Source: an uncultured Eubacteriales bacterium
GTDB taxonomy: Bacteria > Bacillota > Clostridia > Oscillospirales > CAG-272
Direction: 5' to 3'
Assembly: GCA_900547565.1 (NCBI GenBank)
Contig: URHI01000039.1
Coordinates: 1 to 14,285, forward strand
DNA: 14,285 bases
In this document: in pieces, positions 1-6,166 of the stretch
How the letters are laid out: each line of letters begins with the position of its first letter
How positions within the stretch are numbered: the stretch's first letter is position 1
Notes under the pieces: generated by a model
What the model was told of the DNA's origin: nothing
Database searches by the model: none
What the model saw: the letters and a program-made list of their open reading frames with translations, nothing else
Made by a program: the position numbers and the translations under genes

Positions 1-240
1 GTTCGATTTGTCGGCATCGGAACAGGCCTTGAGCCTGTTCATTTTGTTTTGCGGTTGGATCTCACGAAGATGAACTGCGCCGCGCTGCGCGGCGGCTGTT
101 TTGCGGCGGCGTGAGGTGAATATTCGCATATTGCGGTCACAGCCGCAAAACTCAGTTCGATTTGTCGGCATCGGAACAGGCCTTGAGCCTGTTCATTTTG
201 TTTTGCGGTGGATTTTACGAAGATGAACTGCGTCACGCTC
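1..240. repeat. Imperfect direct repeat pair with internal hairpins
   Basis: Two copies of a unit of about 85 bases lie at 1-89 and 155-238. The first 55 bases are identical; the rest match with one indel and a few substitutions (both contain GAAGATGAACTGCG). Each copy carries a 7-bp inverted repeat, AACAGGC-cttga-GCCTGTT (21-39 and 175-193), followed by a T-rich stretch, so it resembles a plus-strand terminator hairpin. The spacer holds a GC-rich palindrome around 79-95 and a 10-bp exact inverted repeat, GTTTTGCGGC at 98-107 against GCCGCAAAAC at 142-151. The GTTTTGCGG motif also occurs inside both units. Copy 2 ends at the stop codon of the small membrane protein gene. The short open frames crossing this region are built from the repeat and are not treated as genes. 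It is probably an interspersed non-coding repeat family. Confidence 0.8.
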
Positions 241-586
241 ATCTGATTATTAAATCCGCTATAATCAGTATAAACGCTATGCTGTTGATCGTCAGCGTGC
301 AGATAGATGTTACGTATACCCAACGTATGCTGCAACGCTGTACAATATTGACAAGTGAGCATATGATTCCGGTCAAGCAAAATACAATGCATGCAATAAA
401 TATTATCCCGTATAATACCGAAAGCATAATTTGAGCCACAGGTGCCATGGGGTGCTGATTTTCATCTGATGGCGGCTGATTGTCGGCACTCGACACCATG
501 TCCTGAATTGCACCTACAGATATAATAACCGATATTGCGGCAAACATCAAAGCCAGAGAAAATGCAATTATACGTGAAGCTTTCAT
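239..586 (-). CDS. Small three-helix membrane protein of unknown function
   Basis: A 115-residue protein I do not recognise. Three hydrophobic stretches are visible at about residues 5-27, 51-78 and 88-112, separated by a polar Asp/Asn/Pro/Gln-rich loop at 30-48, so it should sit in the cytoplasmic membrane. The start codon overlaps the stop of the upstream PAP2 gene as ATGA (583-586), and an AAGGAG lies 8 nt upstream (595-600). That argues for translational coupling and a shared transcript with the PAP2 phosphatase. The stop codon at 239-241 touches the right edge of a repeat unit, so the repeat may have inserted at or near the 3' end. The first helix could be an uncleaved signal anchor. No catalytic motif is evident, so a role with the phosphatase is only inferred from the overlap. 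Confidence 0.65.
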   Translation of the reverse strand: MKASRIIAFSLALMFAAISVIISVGAIQDMVSSADNQPPSDENQHPMAPVAQIMLSVLYGIIFIACIVFCLTGIICSLVNIVQRCSIRWVYVTSICTLTINSIAFILIIADLIIR

Positions 587-1515
587 ACATTATTCTCCTT
601 GTAAGACAAACGGTTAAGAGGTTTGAACACAAGCGGCCACACAACCGCGGCAAATATTATCATTGCGGCATATTGTATGCTGTTTGACAGCATGAAATCG
701 GACCCAAATATAAGAGGGAGCAACCATTTCAGTCCGGATTTTATTCCTATCAGCAGTGCCAAGCCGCCAACAAGTTTTATTGTCTGAACCCACCACGCTC
801 CACTCGTCTGAAAGCGTACATATTTTCGCTCGATGGGCTGTGAGATGCACATTCCGGCTACAGCTCCTAACATGGAATAGGCGTTTTTACGTGCTGAGGC
901 GTAGTTGGCTGCATCCATATCGGCAGGGAAGTGATAAAACTCTACAAAGAGCGTATACGCTACCGTCAGTGCCAACATGCCTAAAAAAACATAAATCAAC
1001 TTTTCCGGATGCTTTTTGAGAAGTTTCATCAGTGGGACGCCGAGAGCAATCAGCACCAGCGCTATACCGAACGATACTCCAACATCCAACGGCGTATGCA
1101 CGCCGAGATACATGCGTGACAGCGGTACAAGCATCATAAGGCACAGACAGACGATTTTAATCCAGCGGCGCGCGGTCGTTGCCGCGATACTGCCGAACGT
1201 GCCTACTGCATTCTGTGTGTGACCGGACGGAAAGGAATATCCGGTAGCATCTGCCCGCGCTCCTTCCACTATTGTGAATTCGGGGTCGAGCACCCAGGGA
1301 CGTGGAACTCGGAATATAACCTTGAGTGTTTGGTTTATTACTGTGCCGACAAGTCCGACGCCAAGTAAAAGATATCCGCGCGGTTTGTCAACACACCATA
1401 ATATTACCAACGCAATGATCATGAAAACCAGCTCGCCACCGAAAAATGTGATGAACTGCATAACGGCGTCAAGTATGGGATTTCTGACACTTTCAAAGAA
1501 ATATAACAATTCCAT
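583..1515 (-). CDS. PAP2-family membrane phosphatase
   Basis: A 310-residue integral membrane protein with the complete PAP2 / type 2 phosphatidic acid phosphatase signature: C1 KVIFRVPRP (65-73), C2 PSGH (96-99) and C3 SRMYLGVHTPLD (133-144). The catalytic histidines are H99 and H140, with D144. Members dephosphorylate lipid phosphates such as undecaprenyl pyrophosphate or phosphatidic acid at the outer membrane face; the substrate here cannot be told. About 8 hydrophobic segments are visible, including a C-terminal half (about 170-300) beyond the core domain. A longer reading from 1578 is possible, but ATG at 1515 is preferred: it has GGGAG 8 nt upstream (1524-1528), and the longer start would overlap the promoter. 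It is the first gene of a two-gene operon with the downstream small membrane protein. Confidence 0.9.
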   Translation of the reverse strand: MELLYFFESVRNPILDAVMQFITFFGGELVFMIIALVILWCVDKPRGYLLLGVGLVGTVINQTLKVIFRVPRPWVLDPEFTIVEGARADATGYSFPSGHTQNAVGTFGSIAATTARRWIKIVCLCLMMLVPLSRMYLGVHTPLDVGVSFGIALVLIALGVPLMKLLKKHPEKLIYVFLGMLALTVAYTLFVEFYHFPADMDAANYASARKNAYSMLGAVAGMCISQPIERKYVRFQTSGAWWVQTIKLVGGLALLIGIKSGLKWLLPLIFGSDFMLSNSIQYAAMIIFAAVVWPLVFKPLNRLSYKENNV

Positions 1516-1549
1516 AGCAGTTTCTCCCGGAACCGAAGATTTTAACAAT

Positions 1550-1578
1550 ATTTTATCATTTGCCACCCCTATTGTCAA
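1550..1578 (-). promoter_or_regulatory. Sigma-A promoter of the PAP2 operon
   Basis: Read on the minus strand, TTGACA (1573-1578) is followed after exactly 17 nt by TAAAAT (1550-1555), a 6/6 and a 5/6 match to the housekeeping consensus. The -10 lies about 35 nt upstream of the preferred PAP2 start at 1515. Confidence 0.75.
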
Positions 1579-1603
1579 TATATACGCACAGATAACATTT
1601 TTG

Positions 1604-1632
1604 TTGACAGTGGCGTTAAGCAGTGGTAAAAT
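1604..1632 (+). promoter_or_regulatory. Sigma-A promoter of the lipoprotein-ttcA unit
   Basis: TTGACA (1604-1609), a 17-nt spacer, then TAAAAT (1627-1632). The hexamers and spacing are the same as in the divergent promoter at 1550-1578, and the two -35 boxes are only 25 nt apart. The -10 is 33 nt upstream of the ATG at 1666. Confidence 0.75.
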
Positions 1633-1665
1633 AAATACAGATTAAACACCGAGGTGGACACATCA

Positions 1666-3465
1666 ATGAAAAAAATAAATCTGATTGCTCTTGCTCTTGC
1701 CACTATATTGCTTTGCTCGTGTATGGTTCCTGGGGACAACACGGTGGAGACTACTTCGTCCGGTACGGATACTACCGTTCCTGATACCACAACGACAGCT
1801 GCGTCGGTATCCGGAGTGACGCTCAGTACGGATTATGCTGTTGTCCGGCCGGAAGGTGCGGGACAAAATGTCAAGGATGCACTGATCGCAATACGTGTGG
1901 CTATGACGGACATAGGAATCAAACCTGATGTCAAAACAGATTGGCTTAATCCCCGAAAGAATGAGCAGCCGGGCGAGCTTGAAATACTTGTCGGCGCTAC
2001 CAACCGTCCGGAGAGTCAGGCGGCACTTGCCAATCTAAGCTCAAAATACGATTATACTGTACGCGTTGTCGGCAGTAAGGTGGTAGTTGTCGGCGGTTGT
2101 GACACGGCTACGCTGCGTGCAGCAGAATATTTTGTTGATTTGATAAAATCACTCAAGGACGCTCACCTTGAGGCTGACCTGTGCTACAACGGTCGTTGTA
2201 CTGAGGCGGATCTGATAGTGCACCTTGACGGTGAGACCGACTGCACGTTTACAACGCTTTATGAAGGTGTTACCAGCACACATTATTCACTTTCAGCTGA
2301 CAGCAAATATGGGCAGCAGGATATCACAATTGTAGAATTTGACCCCAAGCAGAACAATCTTTATTTTGATGTGACAATGGGCGGCAGCTATGCAACTACG
2401 CTCAAAACAGTAGAAAATACCGTTAAAACATTTAACGAGAACAACGGACAGGGCAAAACAGCCATAGCTGCCGTCAATGGAGACCTGTGGATGGTTACTT
2501 ACGCGCATGCACGTGTGTTAGGTAAGGGAACAAGCTACAGGGACTGTTCCGATCCGGTTGTTAAAAAATCTATGAATATACCGCGCGGATTTGATATGTA
2601 CGACGGCGAGATAATCACCTCGGCGCATATGACTCAGGAAACTCCGTATGAAGGAGATTTTTACTCATTCGGCATTACTGATGACGGAGAGGCTGTGCTC
2701 GGGAATCCTCAGGTCGGCATAAAAATTGTGAACAAGACATCTGATATCACGACATCCGCCAACGGATTGAACCGTTTGCCGGCCAATAATGCCTTGGTAA
2801 TGTACACCGATAAGCTGTCGGCCAATAATGCGCTTGATGATGCGCATCAGGTTATTATCGATTGCGGCTATGATTATGTCGTGCGTCACGGTGAAACCAT
2901 TACCGGTAAGGTGACGGCTGTCATCAAGTCCGGAGAGGCAGTCGATGCAGAACTTAAGCAAAACCGAATAGTACTGACCGCACGCGGCAATAAGATTGAC
3001 AGTATCAAGGACTTCAAGGTCGGCGACAGTATTGAAATTTCAATTACCGTGACCGATAAAATGGGCAACAGCGCAGTCTGGCAGAAAATGAGGAATGCTG
3101 TCGGGGGGCATCTCCCTATAGTAATAAACGGGCGCTCGACGGGACTTACCGACCAAAACCGTTACCCTATGACCATACTCGGCACCAAGCAGAACGGTAA
3201 TGTTGTTATGATCACATATGACGGCCGGCAGACAGGGTATGCAGTCGGTCTGAAAAACAGTGACGCAGCCATGCTGTGTGAGGAGTTGGGCATTAATAAC
3301 GCCTTCTTTGTTGACGGCGGTGGCAGTGCTTCCATGGTTCAGCTGATTAACGGTGAGTACAAACTGGTAAATCGCCCGTCAGATAAAAAATCAGACGGTT
3401 CATATGGCCAGGCAAGGACAGTTGTAAACACTGTCATACTTTCGGTCGGACCTAAGAGAAGCTGA
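1666..3465 (+). CDS. Secreted lipoprotein with phosphodiester glycosidase (NAGPA) domain
   Basis: A 599-residue exported protein. The N-terminus has two lysines, a hydrophobic core and a lipobox ending LLCSC, so lipidation at C19 is likely (C17 is an alternative), followed by a Thr/Ser/Asp-rich linker to about 47. Residues 50-170 form a distinct domain containing EILVGATNRPES and VVVVGG, reminiscent of N-terminal domains seen in extracellular glycan-active proteins. From about 240 to the end it matches the phosphodiester glycosidase / NAGPA family (PF09992, formerly DUF2233), including AAVNGDLW and the hallmark VDGGGSASM near residue 550, then an ARTVVNTVIL end. The family includes enzymes removing GlcNAc from phosphodiesters and proteins linked to cell-envelope glycans; the substrate here is unknown. 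ATG at 1666 is chosen over GTG at 1654 because that GTG lies inside the ribosome binding site GAGGTGG (1651-1657). Confidence 0.88.
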   Translation: MKKINLIALALATILLCSCMVPGDNTVETTSSGTDTTVPDTTTTAASVSGVTLSTDYAVVRPEGAGQNVKDALIAIRVAMTDIGIKPDVKTDWLNPRKNEQPGELEILVGATNRPESQAALANLSSKYDYTVRVVGSKVVVVGGCDTATLRAAEYFVDLIKSLKDAHLEADLCYNGRCTEADLIVHLDGETDCTFTTLYEGVTSTHYSLSADSKYGQQDITIVEFDPKQNNLYFDVTMGGSYATTLKTVENTVKTFNENNGQGKTAIAAVNGDLWMVTYAHARVLGKGTSYRDCSDPVVKKSMNIPRGFDMYDGEIITSAHMTQETPYEGDFYSFGITDDGEAVLGNPQVGIKIVNKTSDITTSANGLNRLPANNALVMYTDKLSANNALDDAHQVIIDCGYDYVVRHGETITGKVTAVIKSGEAVDAELKQNRIVLTARGNKIDSIKDFKVGDSIEISITVTDKMGNSAVWQKMRNAVGGHLPIVINGRSTGLTDQNRYPMTILGTKQNGNVVMITYDGRQTGYAVGLKNSDAAMLCEELGINNAFFVDGGGSASMVQLINGEYKLVNRPSDKKSDGSYGQARTVVNTVILSVGPKRS

Positions 3466-3480
3466 ACAGAAAGTGACTTT

Positions 3481-4251
3481 ATGGAAAATATAAAACGTGT
3501 ACTTAGCTATACCCGCCGCGCGGTAGATGACTATCAAATGATACGTGCCGGAGATCGGATCGCGATTGGCATATCGGGCGGTAAGGATTCACTGACGCTG
3601 CTTTGTGCGCTTGCCGAACTGCGGCGCTTTTACCCCGAGCCGTTTGAACTTGAGGCAATAACGGTAGATATGGGACTTGACGGTATGGATTTCTCGGGCG
3701 TCACCGAGCTGTGCCGCCGGCTTGACGTACCGTATCACACTGTTCCGACTCAGATCGCAAAAATAATCTTTGATGTGCGAAAAGAGCCGAATCCTTGCTC
3801 GCTGTGTGCCAAAATGCGACGTGGGGCGCTTCACGGAGCCGCTGTGGATCTGAAATGCAACAAGGTTGCACTGGGACATCACTTTGATGACGTAGTTGAA
3901 ACCTTTATGCTCAACTTGTTTTTTGAGGGCAGGCTTGGGTGTTTCCAGCCGGTAACATATCTGTCGCGGCGGGATCTGTACCTCATACGGCCAATGATAT
4001 ACATGCCGGAAAAGGATGTACGTTATTTTGCCTCAAAGGCGGATCTACCGGTAGTGAAGTCGACTTGCCCGGAGGACGGTGAAACAGAGCGCGAAGAAAT
4101 GAAAAAGCTGTTGTCTGTGCTGGAACGGCAGAATAAGGGACTGCGCTACCGTATTTTCGGCGCTATCCAGCGCGGCGGCATAGATGGCTTCCGTGAGTTC
4201 GGTCGTATGCAGGGTATAAAGGAATATTCGGACGAGACGTCAGATGAGTAA
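3481..4251 (+). CDS. ttcA: TtcA-like tRNA 2-thiocytidine synthetase (PP-loop)
   Basis: A 256-residue PP-loop ATPase of the TtcA/TtuA tRNA-thiolation group. Visible are the PP-loop SGGKDS (32-37), the CSLC pair (C106, C109), LGHHFDDVVET (131-141) and a third cysteine, C196, in STCPEDG. TtcA uses these cysteines to bind a [4Fe-4S] cluster and makes 2-thiocytidine at position 32 of some tRNAs after adenylating the base. The length is shorter than the roughly 310-residue E. coli enzyme but usual for clostridial paralogues, so the exact tRNA position modified is less certain than the chemistry. It follows the lipoprotein gene by 15 nt with only a weak ribosome binding site, so it is probably co-transcribed from the promoter at 1604. 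Transcription should end at the hairpin at 4377-4406. Confidence 0.88.
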   Translation: MENIKRVLSYTRRAVDDYQMIRAGDRIAIGISGGKDSLTLLCALAELRRFYPEPFELEAITVDMGLDGMDFSGVTELCRRLDVPYHTVPTQIAKIIFDVRKEPNPCSLCAKMRRGALHGAAVDLKCNKVALGHHFDDVVETFMLNLFFEGRLGCFQPVTYLSRRDLYLIRPMIYMPEKDVRYFASKADLPVVKSTCPEDGETEREEMKKLLSVLERQNKGLRYRIFGAIQRGGIDGFREFGRMQGIKEYSDETSDE

Positions 4252-4376
4252 GAAACGACTTAACAAAAGAAACAACCTTCCGGCATAAAGCGTGATGTTC
4301 TTATCGGAGAAATCATCAAACGGTTCGTCCTCATAAATAGGTTAGTTTATTTTGCTTCGCAGGAAACAATAGAAAA

Positions 4377-4413
4377 CCCCGGCAGATTTTTCAAGGTCTG
4401 CCGGGGCTTTCTG
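4377..4413. terminator. Bidirectional intrinsic terminator
   Basis: CCCCGGCAGA (4377-4386) and TCTGCCGGGG (4397-4406) form a perfect 10-bp stem with a 10-nt loop. The plus strand continues with CTTTCT, and the minus strand with TTTTCTATTGTTT. It can therefore end both the ttcA transcript and the converging minus-strand gene whose stop is at 4455. The rest of the 4252-4454 gap holds nothing else I can support. Confidence 0.85.
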
Positions 4414-4454
4414 CTCGATAAATTGGAATTGGTTGATTTATTCGCAGATGAACG

Positions 4455-4841
4455 TTACTTTACAATTCGCCATTTCATGGATGAAGCAATCGCATATGAG
4501 CCTTTTCTTACTTCACCAATGTTAATATAAGCATCGTCTGACCACACAATACAATTTCGTTCATCGAATGTAACAGAAGTATGAAACATATCTCTCTGGT
4601 CATCTTTTATCTGCCATTCAAACAAACTTTCAAATTCAATTTCCACAACAGTATCCCAAATGCTTGTAACTAATATTTGCAGTATTAACTTGGTTTTATC
4701 CGGTTCAAAACGATGACCGTTCTCAATTTTGTATATGCCCTTGTGGGTATATCGAACATCTATGATATACCCATCGTGTAAATAATTAGTCTTTTCAAGA
4801 AAATCCTGTATATCTTTGTTCGTTTTTATTTCGTTAAACAC
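4455..4841 (-). CDS. Small soluble protein of unknown function
   Basis: A 128-residue protein that I cannot assign. It is charged and mixed, without signal peptide or membrane helices. It begins with a basic/acidic helix-like stretch (NKDIQDFLEK), has HDGYIIDVRY (about 22-31), and shows alternating hydrophobic residues suggesting a beta-rich fold (LILQILVTSIWDTVVEIEFESLFEW). GTG at 4841 is preferred because AGGAG lies 9 nt upstream (4851-4855); an upstream ATG at 4871 would place that site inside the gene and overlap a transposase remnant. The DNA is AT-rich (about 35% GC over 4501-4620 against about 52% over 12541-12600), suggesting horizontal acquisition with the adjacent remnant. Its size and a D/Y-rich beta pattern are loosely like small immunity-type proteins, but that is a guess. 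Confidence 0.65.
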   Translation of the reverse strand: MFNEIKTNKDIQDFLEKTNYLHDGYIIDVRYTHKGIYKIENGHRFEPDKTKLILQILVTSIWDTVVEIEFESLFEWQIKDDQRDMFHTSVTFDERNCIVWSDDAYINIGEVRKGSYAIASSMKWRIVK

Positions 4842-4861
4842 GTTTACCCTCTCCTTCTGTT

Positions 4862-4966
4862 TTACGTGCATATCGTTACAAAATATGCACCCGCAGAACT
4901 GTAATCATAATTGTCAAGACGAGGATGCTTACTTTGCGGCAATTCTTGTTCTTTATCCGTTTTCAT
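4862..4966 (-). pseudogene. N-terminal remnant of a REP-associated tyrosine transposase (RAYT)
   Basis: A 34-residue reading from ATG at 4964-4966 contains KHPRLDNYDYSSAGAYFVTICT, the diagnostic start of RAYT / Y1-type transposases (basic residues, YDYS, then AYFVTICT). It then hits TAA at 4862-4864 immediately after ICT. A complete RAYT is about 170-200 residues, with HUH and catalytic Tyr motifs further on; neither is seen nearby. The frame stays open upstream to 5095, but that part does not resemble the family and overlaps the 3' end of trmN6. The fragment sits between trmN6 and the unknown gene at 4455-4841 and indicates a decayed or truncated insertion. A REP partner sequence is not clear, although a short inverted repeat occurs at 5093-5115. 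Confidence 0.7.
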
Positions 4967-5075
4967 CGCCCATATCATTGTAATACAAATCGGCAGAGAA
5001 AACAATCCCTCTTCCGATATTTTCGTGCTTGCCAATTCTCCGTTAAGGACAACAGAGAAAAGCAGACGGGCTGTT

Positions 5076-5837
5076 TTAATATAATTTGCAGTCACTGTAA
5101 ACTGACTTTGCAGTGTCAGTCATAACGCGCGGAGTGCATGTAGGTGGGTCACGGTAGATTATAAGTGACGGCGTCACGGTCAGTGAAGCGGAGCCTCCCA
5201 AACGTGACTCTACCAATACAATACACGGCGCAGTATCCACGTCAGGCTGGATAAACGTCATGCGTTTCGGCTCGAGCCTGTGTGCTCTCAGCGAGCACAT
5301 AAGGTCGGCCAAACGGTCTGGACGGTAGACACAGTAAAAGCGACCGCCGAAACGCAACAACCGCGCTCCCGCCGCACAGAAGTCATCTATACTTCCTGCT
5401 GTTTCGTGACGGGCAATATTCTTGATGCTTTGGGTACAGTCACGGCCATGTCCCGTTTTCATGTATGGCGGATTGGTGAAGACCACATCTACAGTTCCGG
5501 CATCTTTGCCATGTCCGATGCTGCGTATATCTGCGGTGTGCTGTGTTATCTGCATGTCGAGGCCGTTCAGCTGTATGTTGCGCAAGCCAAGCTCGGAAAA
5601 CTCGGGCTGTAGCTCATAGGCATCAATGTGTCCGAGCTTTGCTAGTGTTGCGGCCAGCATTGACACAATACCAGTTCCGGAACCAAGCTCGGCTGCCGTG
5701 GCACCCGGCTCAGGACGTATGAAAGCAGCCAGCATATAAGCGTCGGTACCAAAGGTTAGGCCGCCTTTTTTTTGTATCAGCCTCAGCCTTTCATTGACTT
5801 CGTCCAATCGCTCGTCGCCATTAAGTTGTAATTTCAT
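5076..5837 (-). CDS. trmN6: tRNA1(Val) A37 N6-methyltransferase family protein
   Basis: A 253-residue SAM-dependent methyltransferase. Motif I is AAELGSGTG (48-56), and the N6-adenine-type motif IV is FTNPPY (120-125). The N-terminal GLTFGTDAYMLAAF is typical of the YfiC/TrmN6 and YabB group, which methylates A37 of a tRNA in E. coli; Bacillus YabB is the positional equivalent. The order holB-ricT-(ferredoxin)-trmN6 matches holB-ricT-yabA-yabB of Bacillus, which supports the assignment. GGAGG lies only 4 nt before the ATG, and the terminator of the ferredoxin gene ends about 13 nt upstream, so expression depends on read-through or an unseen promoter. The last 20 or so residues differ from what I expect after the PSLIIY strand, and the gene ends next to the RAYT remnant, so its C-terminus may have been altered. 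Confidence 0.87.
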   Translation of the reverse strand: MKLQLNGDERLDEVNERLRLIQKKGGLTFGTDAYMLAAFIRPEPGATAAELGSGTGIVSMLAATLAKLGHIDAYELQPEFSELGLRNIQLNGLDMQITQHTADIRSIGHGKDAGTVDVVFTNPPYMKTGHGRDCTQSIKNIARHETAGSIDDFCAAGARLLRFGGRFYCVYRPDRLADLMCSLRAHRLEPKRMTFIQPDVDTAPCIVLVESRLGGSASLTVTPSLIIYRDPPTCTPRVMTDTAKSVYSDCKLY

Positions 5838-5850
5838 GTGCCCTCCGTTA

Positions 5851-5886
5851 TAAATAGAAAACGGGACGGCCGAATCAGCCGCCCCG
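5851..5886 (-). terminator. Intrinsic terminator of the ferredoxin gene
   Basis: On the minus strand CGGGGCGGC (5886-5878) pairs with GCCGTCCCG (5870-5862) around a 7-nt loop: 9 bp including one G-U pair, followed by TTTTCTATTT (5861-5852). The A-C mismatch in the plus-strand version means the stem is better on the minus strand. A separate small hairpin, CCGGTA-tg-TACCGG (5889-5902), lies between the ferredoxin stop and this terminator. Confidence 0.8.
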
Positions 5887-5903
5887 TACCGGTATGTACC
5901 GGA

Positions 5904-6077
5904 TCACTCTGCCTTGGGTGCTCCTACAGGGCAGGCGTCAGCACAGGAACCGCAGTCAATGCACTTATCGGCATCGATAACGTACTTGCCGTCTTTCTCG
6001 CTGATGGCCTCAACAGGGCAGTTCTCAGCACATGCGCCGCATCCGAGGCACTCGTCCTCAGTAATCTTGTATGCCAT
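5904..6077 (-). CDS. 2[4Fe-4S] ferredoxin
   Basis: A 57-residue ferredoxin with two complete cluster motifs, CLGCGACAENCP and CIDCGSCADACP (CxxCxxCxxxCP twice), separated by a charged linker (EAISEKDGKYVIDADK). It is a small soluble acidic electron carrier of the clostridial type, typically partnering hydrogenases, pyruvate:ferredoxin oxidoreductase or other Fe-S enzymes. ATG at 6077 is chosen: GGAGGT lies 7 nt upstream (6085-6090), whereas the upstream ATG at 6092 would put this site inside the gene. It has its own promoter (6108-6136) and terminator (5851-5886), so it is a separate monocistronic unit within the holB-ricT-trmN6 block. It occupies the place of yabA in Bacillus. Its neighbours RicT and, farther away, TtcA are Fe-S proteins, but a direct link is only inference. 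Confidence 0.95.
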   Translation of the reverse strand: MAYKITEDECLGCGACAENCPVEAISEKDGKYVIDADKCIDCGSCADACPVGAPKAE

Positions 6078-6107
6078 TTTAGTTACCTCCAATAGATTTA
6101 TGCTTAC

Positions 6108-6136
6108 ATTGTACCATATAAATCTTCATTTTGCAA
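6108..6136 (-). promoter_or_regulatory. Promoter of the ferredoxin gene
   Basis: On the minus strand TTGCAA (6131-6136), a 17-nt spacer, then TACAAT (6108-6113); the -10 matches 5/6 and the -35 matches 4/6. A TATGG just upstream of the -10 gives a TG-like extension. The -10 is about 30 nt from the ATG. Confidence 0.6.
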
Positions 6137-6166
6137 CTGTTATTTTGCATTTTCCTGATTTTTTCC

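Noticed and set aside
1..240. CRISPR array
   Set aside because: There are only two long, imperfect repeat units with a structured spacer, and no cas genes are present in the window.
39..434. Overlapping short ORFs on both strands over the left-end repeats
   Set aside because: They are made of repeat sequence, have no ribosome binding sites, and overlap the better-supported small membrane protein.
1516..1578. Longer PAP2 start at 1578
   Set aside because: It overlaps the -35 and -10 boxes; the ATG at 1515 has a good ribosome binding site and gives a normal PAP2 N-terminus.
4243..4287. A 14-codon ORF (MSKKRLNKRNNLPA) overlapping the ttcA stop
   Set aside because: It is too short, has no convincing ribosome binding site of its own, and is followed by no in-frame continuation.
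4281..4533. A long open plus-strand frame downstream of ttcA
   Set aside because: It lacks a start codon, runs through the strong terminator at 4377-4406 and then antisense through the gene at 4455-4841, so it is a chance open frame or a very old relic.
5889..5902. CCGGTA-tg-TACCGG as an independent terminator or operator
   Set aside because: It has a 2-nt loop and no T-tract of its own; it is noted only as a possible accessory hairpin beside the real terminator.
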